From assembly GCF_011602085.1 (NCBI RefSeq), contig NZ_JAAONY010000002.1:1674001-1738000 (forward strand): 64,000 nt of DNA, written 5' to 3'. The notes under the pieces were generated by a model. That model was given only the letters and a program-made list of their open reading frames with translations. It searched no databases and was not told the origin of the DNA. Source of the stretch: Pseudoteredinibacter isoporae. GTDB lineage: Bacteria > Pseudomonadota > Gammaproteobacteria > Pseudomonadales > Cellvibrionaceae. How positions within the stretch are numbered: position 1 is the first letter of the stretch; each line of letters starts with the position of its first letter. Below, one piece after another: positions 59,458-64,000 of the stretch. Made by a program: the position numbers and the translations under genes.

Positions 59458-60715
59458 CGCCAAACACAATCCATTTTTGCGAGGTCAGCCCTTGCAGGCC
59501 AACTGGACCTCTGGCGTGAATCTTATCGGTGGAAATACCGATTTCAGCGCCCAGGCCATACTCGAAACCATCGGCAAACCGGGTGGATGCATTGGCCATT
59601 ACCGATGCCGAATCCACCTGAGCCAGAAAACGCCGTACACGGCTGTAATCTTCGGAAACAATACTTTCAGTGTGCCCGGAGCTGTGCGCTGCGATGTGAT
59701 CCATGGCGTCGGACATATTCGCCACCAGCTTCACCGCCAGGATCGGCGCCAGATATTCCGTATCCCAATCAGCATCTTCTGCTGGCTTGAGACGCTCCGG
59801 ATCGGAACAAACATCTTTCAAACTGGCATAAGATTTCTCGCAAGCGCGAAGCTGCACGCCTTTCTGCCAATACACTTCGGCCAGCGCCTTCAAAAACTCC
59901 TCCTTCAGCGACTCATGCAACAACAGAGTCTCCATTGCATTGCAAACACCATAGCGGTGGGTTTTTGCGTTGATGGCAATAGCCTTTGCCTTCTCCAGAT
60001 CCGCCTTGTCATCCACATACACATGGCAAATGCCATCGAGATGCTTGATTACGCTCACCTTGGCTTCAGCACTGATTCGCTCAATCAGGCCCTTACCGCC
60101 ACGCGGCACAATCACATCAACATACTCTGGCATAGTGATCATGGCGGAGACCGCTGCACGGTCTGTGGTTTCAATTACCTGAACCGCCTCTTCTGGCAAA
60201 CCCGCTGATTTCAAACCGGCCGCAATACACTTTGCAATCGCCTGATTCGAGTGGAAAGCCTCTTTGCCGCCACGCAGAATCGTCGCGTTACCCGATTTCA
60301 AACACAGGCTCGCCGCATCGATGGTCACATTGGGCCTGGACTCATAAATAATCCCCACAACACCCAGAGGGACTCGCATTTTCCCCACCTGAATGCCACT
60401 CGGGCGATAGCTCATGTCGCTAATCTCTCCACAGGGATCAGCCAGAGCGGAGATTTGCTCCAGCCCCTCGACCATCTGCTCGATGGTTTGCTCACGGATC
60501 GCCAAACGATCCAGAAGCGCCTCGTCCAGGCCATTTTCACGGCCAGCACTCATGTCCAAGGCATTGGCAGCCAATATCTGTTCTTGGCACGCTTTCAACT
60601 CATCGGCAATCGCCAATAGTGCTTTGTTCTTTTGCCCGCTATCCGCCGCGGCCAAAAGCCGGGAGGCCGCCCGGGCGTTTTGCCCGATCTCGCGCATATA
60701 GTTTTCAATGTTCAT
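59438..60715 (-). CDS. proA: Gamma-glutamyl phosphate reductase
   Basis: 425 residues from ATG 60715 ([17 protein letters not shown]), the family's usual start and length. KVRVPLG-like and [34 protein letters not shown] and the C-terminal [14 protein letters not shown] are conserved; the active Cys lies in [14 protein letters not shown]. It reduces gamma-glutamyl phosphate to the semialdehyde in proline synthesis. No ribosome site is visible before 60715, and the frame stays open 56 codons upstream to 60883. Confidence 0.95.
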   Translation of the reverse strand: MNIENYMREIGQNARAASRLLAAADSGQKNKALLAIADELKACQEQILAANALDMSAGRENGLDEALLDRLAIREQTIEQMVEGLEQISALADPCGEISDMSYRPSGIQVGKMRVPLGVVGIIYESRPNVTIDAASLCLKSGNATILRGGKEAFHSNQAIAKCIAAGLKSAGLPEEAVQVIETTDRAAVSAMITMPEYVDVIVPRGGKGLIERISAEAKVSVIKHLDGICHVYVDDKADLEKAKAIAINAKTHRYGVCNAMETLLLHESLKEEFLKALAEVYWQKGVQLRACEKSYASLKDVCSDPERLKPAEDADWDTEYLAPILAVKLVANMSDAMDHIAAHSSGHTESIVSEDYSRVRRFLAQVDSASVMANASTRFADGFEYGLGAEIGISTDKIHARGPVGLQGLTSQKWIVFGDGHIRD

Positions 60716-60920
60716 AGTATTGCTAAATGCCAGGTCAAATTGCTTTAGGCCCATGATCTTGGGCTTATCGTTTCTTGTGTTTATCTGGCTGTGTTTCTGC
60801 CAGTACTGCTTCTCTTCTGTGCGTCTGCCGCGCCTCAATACCGATCTCAAATAGATAAGCCCCCGAAATACCCTCCAGGGCATCCAATGGATTTTTCACT
60901 CAAGATCAGGAGAACTGGGC

Positions 60921-60926
60921 ATTATA
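60921..60926 (-). promoter_or_regulatory. Consensus -10 box for proA cluster
   Basis: On the minus strand a perfect TATAAT follows AAAAGCGC, the form common before gammaproteobacterial housekeeping genes. No good -35 box is found at 16-18 bp. Transcription from about 60914 would leave a 200-nt leader before proA. Confidence 0.45.
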
Positions 60927-61000
60927 GCGCTTTTCGAGCCCACTGACTGCGCTCTGGACCCGCGAATTAACCCTCTGGAGCAAATAATTGGCCACAAGGT

Positions 61001-61016
61001 TTCAGCCAAGGTTCAG
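61001..61016 (+). promoter_or_regulatory. TTCAG direct repeat, response-regulator-like site
   Basis: TTCAG at 61001 and 61012 are 11 bp apart, the period typical of OmpR/PhoB-family binding. The site lies 370 bp upstream of the PepSY-like gene in the gap 60716-61385, which otherwise shows only the hairpin ACCACG-GCTT-CGTGGT (61212-61227) and no convincing gene. Confidence 0.3.
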
Positions 61017-61385
61017 GCAAGCGCTTTTAGCCTCAAGATTTGATCGGGCTGATCAAGCAGCGCAGGTTTGCACGGTGCTCAGATGCCGGCCTTTGACCAG
61101 ATTCGAGAGAAGCTTACGGTGAACGCACTTGCACAAAACAATACGCTGCCGCCACTGCTCGATACAGGACACACATAACGGGCCGACATTTCAGATATTC
61201 CAGTGTAAAATACCACGGCTTCGTGGTGACAAACGTCAAGCATGAAGAATGACGCCAACAACACTGACTGATTACCCCGCAATACAGCGACGCTCAGGGA
61301 AGGCAGATTTAAATCTACGGGAAACGCACTGTTCTAAAAACAACAAAAAGGCCATGGCCGAAAGGCTCTAACCGGATAACACTAC

Positions 61386-61721
61386 ATGACGACGCATCGA
61401 CTCATTATAAGCCTGCTCTGCGCTTTTCTAGCGGCTACCGCTACGGTCAGCATGAACGTACTGGGAGAGAATAAAACGAATGCGAACAGCCCCGACGTCA
61501 ACAGTACCCCGCCCACTCAAAGCCGAATCATTTACCAATTAGCCAAAGCAGGCAGCAAAGACGACGGCAAAGCCAGTCCCGCCGGCCAAGCCAAGGCTGC
61601 CCAGAAAGCACTCAAGAAATCCAAGGGAAAAGTTCTCAAAGTTCAACGCGGAGAGGGCGGTTACACTGTTAAAGTACTTACCGGGTCTGGTAAAGTTCAA
61701 CAAATCTGGATTGCAGACTAG
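61386..61721 (+). CDS. Small exported PepSY-like protein
   Basis: 111 residues. A signal peptide (LIISLLCAFLAATATVSM) opens it, a Ser/Asn/Thr-rich linker follows, and the C-terminal 45 residues (AAQKALKKSKGKVLKVQRGE, then GYTVKVLTGSGKVQQIWI) resemble a PepSY-type beta-hairpin unit. Small PepSY proteins are often encoded before PhoP/PhoQ-like systems. It is 80 bp before the response regulator on the same strand. A role in sensing or in periplasmic inhibition is inference. Confidence 0.7.
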   Translation: MTTHRLIISLLCAFLAATATVSMNVLGENKTNANSPDVNSTPPTQSRIIYQLAKAGSKDDGKASPAGQAKAAQKALKKSKGKVLKVQRGEGGYTVKVLTGSGKVQQIWIAD

Positions 61722-61801
61722 AATAACAGCATAAGCACTGTCGGCTATGGCACCCTAGCTGATGAAAATAGCCCTGGGATTAAATAATTACGAGACCTCC
61801 T

Positions 61802-62482
61802 ATGCGTTTACTTGTTGTGGAAGATGAGCCTCATATTCGTGAGCAAATTTGTACCCAATTAAAATCAGCTGGCTATGTAAGTGATGCCTGTGGCGATGGC
61901 CGCGAAGCGATTTTTCTGGGCACTGAACACCCCTACGACCTCGCGATTATCGATCTCGGCCTCCCCGAAGTCGACGGTCTGGAAGTGGTTAAGCAATTGC
62001 GCGCCGAAGGCCAGAAATACCCGATCCTGATTCTCACGGCTCGCGGTAACTGGCAGGATAAAGTGGAAGGCCTGGAAGCCGGTGCTGACGACTACGTGGT
62101 AAAGCCTTTCCAAAACGAAGAATTGCTTGCGCGTATTAACGCTTTGCTACGTCGCGCCGCCGGTCACGCCAGCCCAAGCCTGGATTATGGCCCACTGGTG
62201 ATCAACACCGCGGCGAAAACCGTCAGCCGCGATGGTGTGAAACTGGAACTGACCAGTTTCGAATACAACACTTTGGAATATCTCGCCCTGAACGCCGGCA
62301 AGCTGGTGTCAAAAACCGAGCTTACTGAGCACCTCTACGATCAGGATTTTGATCGCGACAGCAATGTGATCGAGGTGTTTATTGGCCGCCTTCGCAAAAA
62401 AATCGATCCGAACAGCGATTTAAAACCCATCGATACGGTTCGCGGGCAAGGCTATCGATTCGCTTTGGAAACCCAGAGCTAA
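61802..62482 (+). CDS. phoP: OmpR/PhoB-family response regulator, PhoP-like
   Basis: 226 residues. The receiver has phosphoacceptor D51 (LAIIDLGLPEVDGL), T79 in LILTARG and K101 in VVKPFQ. The C-terminal winged helix shows LTSFEYNTLEYLALNAGKLV and the VIEVFIGRLRKKID recognition region. The pattern is that of PhoP/QseB-type regulators. It lies 12 bp before the kinase gene, forming a two-component operon. Confidence 0.85.
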   Translation: MRLLVVEDEPHIREQICTQLKSAGYVSDACGDGREAIFLGTEHPYDLAIIDLGLPEVDGLEVVKQLRAEGQKYPILILTARGNWQDKVEGLEAGADDYVVKPFQNEELLARINALLRRAAGHASPSLDYGPLVINTAAKTVSRDGVKLELTSFEYNTLEYLALNAGKLVSKTELTEHLYDQDFDRDSNVIEVFIGRLRKKIDPNSDLKPIDTVRGQGYRFALETQS

Positions 62483-62494
62483 GGCCTATCCGAC

Positions 62495-63838
62495 TTGCGA
62501 CTCTTCCGCTCACTCGCTTCGCGCTTTACGCTGGCCTCACTGCTGGTACTGCCAGCAGTGCTTGGTCTGAGCGGCTATATGCTGGATCAGGCCTTTCAGC
62601 GCAGCCTGACCTCCGCAGAAAAGAATCGCCTGAGCAGTCAGATGTATATGCTGCTCGGGTCTATCGATATCAGTGATGGACAACCCAAACTTTCCCAGGA
62701 ACTCCACGACCCGGGTTTCAGCCGCCCAGGCTCCGGGCTTTATGCCTGGATCTTTACGCCGGAAGGTATGCAATGGCAGTCCCCCTCGGTACTCTTCCCC
62801 ACGCCATCGGATTTAAAACCGGAACGCATTAATGCCGGCAAGGAACACTTTCAGGATCGGATTGGCGATCTGGGGCGCGTCTTCAGTTTAAGCTTTGATG
62901 TGGAATGGGAAAGCAGCGACGGCAATCTACCGGTGCGCCTGATCATCTGGCATGACAGCACAGTCTGGGATGCTGAACTGCGCAGCTACCGCCAGCAATT
63001 GGGACAATGGCTTGGCAGCCTCGGAGTTTTTATCATTCTCGCCCAACTGCTGATTATGCGTTGGGGCCTACAACCCCTGAAGCGCTTGAAATCCGACATC
63101 GATAAATTGCGCGAGTCACCAGACGAGCAATTGCCGGGCAACTACCCCTCTGAGATTATTCCGGTAACCCAAAGTCTCAATCAGGTACTCGCCAATCAGA
63201 CCCAGCAAAGTGAGCGCTATAAAAATACACTCAACGATTTGGCGCACAGCCTGAAAACCCCACTGGCCGTAATTTCCGGTTTCGCCCAGCAAGACCCGGA
63301 ACTGGAAAAGAAACTGGCCGACCCTCTGCGCCGCATGGATGAAATTGTCAGCCACCAGCTGAGTCGCGCCAGCCTCGGCGCCAAAGTGAATATCAATCGC
63401 AGCATCAATCTGCGCCAGTTGTGTAAGCGCCTCATCGCCGCCCTCGGGAAGGTGTATGATCGCGATGAAAAAGATTTTTCCCTGTTAATTCCTGCCGACT
63501 GCCTGATACAAGGTGAAGAAGCTGATTTTATGGAATTGATGGGCAACCTGCTCGACAATGCCTGCAAATACGGCCGCCGCCAGGTTTTTGTGGATGCCGA
63601 AGAAATGGATGGCCAGTGGGTTATTCGAGTTGAAGACGATGGCCCCGGCGTAGCGGGCAATCAACGCCAGAGTATTTTGACCCGAGGCCAAAGAGCCGAC
63701 ACCGCAAATAAAGGCCAAGGTATCGGCCTCGCCGTGGCAATTGATATCGTCAGTGCTTACAGCGGCAGCGTTGAAGTTGGCCGCTCCCCCATTTTAGGCG
63801 GCGCTTCCTTTATTCTGACACTTCCTGTTCAGCGTTAG
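62495..63838 (+). CDS. phoQ: Sensor histidine kinase, PhoQ-like
   Basis: 447 residues starting with TTG at 62495 (LRLFRSLASRF), AAGG 10 bases upstream; rare starts often limit kinase dose. Two membrane helices at about 12-30 and 168-188 enclose a 135-residue periplasmic sensor. The phosphorylated histidine is H251 in DLAHSLKTPLAVISG. N, G1 and G2 boxes are GNLLDNACKYG, EDDGPGV and GQGIGLAVA. The DLAHSLKTPL form is shared with PhoQ. The signal is not known. Confidence 0.85.
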   Translation: MRLFRSLASRFTLASLLVLPAVLGLSGYMLDQAFQRSLTSAEKNRLSSQMYMLLGSIDISDGQPKLSQELHDPGFSRPGSGLYAWIFTPEGMQWQSPSVLFPTPSDLKPERINAGKEHFQDRIGDLGRVFSLSFDVEWESSDGNLPVRLIIWHDSTVWDAELRSYRQQLGQWLGSLGVFIILAQLLIMRWGLQPLKRLKSDIDKLRESPDEQLPGNYPSEIIPVTQSLNQVLANQTQQSERYKNTLNDLAHSLKTPLAVISGFAQQDPELEKKLADPLRRMDEIVSHQLSRASLGAKVNINRSINLRQLCKRLIAALGKVYDRDEKDFSLLIPADCLIQGEEADFMELMGNLLDNACKYGRRQVFVDAEEMDGQWVIRVEDDGPGVAGNQRQSILTRGQRADTANKGQGIGLAVAIDIVSAYSGSVEVGRSPILGGASFILTLPVQR

Positions 63839-64000
63839 CGTTTTCTTTCGGCTTCGACGACAGCGACAAAAACAGCGACTGCAATTCAGACTGATTGGTC
63901 ACTATCCAGCAGAATACCGGAACCAGTACCGGCAACATCAGCGTCGCCAATTGAAAACCCAACGCAATAAAGTCTCTTGATGCATACCAATAGCGATTGG
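63810..64000 (-). CDS. Membrane protein of unknown family, C-terminal part
   Basis: 62 codons are visible before the TAA at 63810-63812; the start is off the right edge. The end of the protein reads RYWYASRDFIALGFQLATLM, one membrane segment (LATLMLPVLVPVFCWIVT) and a hydrophilic tail NANAEQEVSE. The final 29 bp overlap the end of the kinase gene in convergent orientation. No family was recognised. Confidence 0.6.
   Translation of the reverse strand, partial: NRYWYASRDFIALGFQLATLMLPVLVPVFCWIVTNQSELQSLFLSLSSKPKENANAEQEVSE

Noticed and set aside
61079-61282. 67-codon frame on the minus strand in the proA-PepSY gap
   Set aside because: No ribosome site, no family resemblance and a cysteine-rich random-looking product; likely chance.

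Overview
The window is a dense, roughly 50% GC chromosomal segment of a gammaproteobacterium. The gene order proA-nadD-rsfS-rlmH-mrdA-rodA-mltB-rlpA-dacA-ybeD-lipB-lipA, the leuS-lptE-holA block, rimI beside a HolD-like gene, LpxL and an OhrR/glutathione peroxidase pair are all typical of that class. The giant calcium-type adhesin and the metabolic gene mix would suit a marine, Cellvibrio/Spongiibacter-like lineage, but that finer placement is inference. No tRNA, rRNA, CRISPR array, insertion sequence or prophage was seen.

Layout. 1-6.8 kb: 5' end of gabD, a dps gene with an unusual upstream repeat array, a CaiB/BaiF CoA-transferase, a zinc-ribbon/rhomboid protease fusion, a quinone oxidoreductase, a membrane-anchored FMN-binding glutamate-synthase-like protein and pdxH. 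6.9-10.8 kb: mobA-moaA-moaB (molybdopterin cofactor), then VOC, DUF1244 and MOSC proteins. 10.9-17.6 kb: aldehyde dehydrogenase, asparaginase, an alanine/serine-glyoxylate-type aminotransferase, a thiolase, rimI and a HolD-like protein. 17.7-20.7 kb: leuA with a probable Leu-rich leader peptide and promoter, then gpx-ohrR with an operator-like palindrome.

20.8-34.0 kb is one reading frame of 4413 codons: a LapA-like giant adhesin with an N-terminal retention module and a TAAG (LapG-type) cleavage site, ten Ig-like modules each opened by an EF-hand-like calcium loop, three near-identical 559-residue super-repeats (1677 bp) plus a shortened fourth, cadherin-like domains, and a C-terminal EF-hand module in place of RTX nonapeptides. 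None of the partner genes (LapB/C/E exporter, LapG, LapD) is in the window. A 705-bp non-coding stretch with two hairpins lies upstream.

34.7-48.4 kb: a PatB-type C-S lyase divergent from an ArsM-like methyltransferase, lpxL, then leuS-lptE-holA-rlmG, a GAF/PAS/GGDEF/EAL protein, a DASS (SLC13) transporter and an exported protein of unknown function. 48.7-60.9 kb: a glycerophosphodiesterase facing the lipoate/cell-wall/ribosome/NAD/proline cluster listed above. 61.4-63.8 kb: a PepSY-like exported protein with a PhoP/PhoQ-like two-component system, then the 3' end of a membrane protein gene.

Functional threads: envelope growth (PBP2, RodA, MltB, RlpA, DacA, LptE, LpxL), surface attachment (giant adhesin, a c-di-GMP enzyme elsewhere in the window), peroxide and starvation defence (Dps, OhrR, Gpx), and cofactor synthesis (Moco, lipoate, PLP, NAD).
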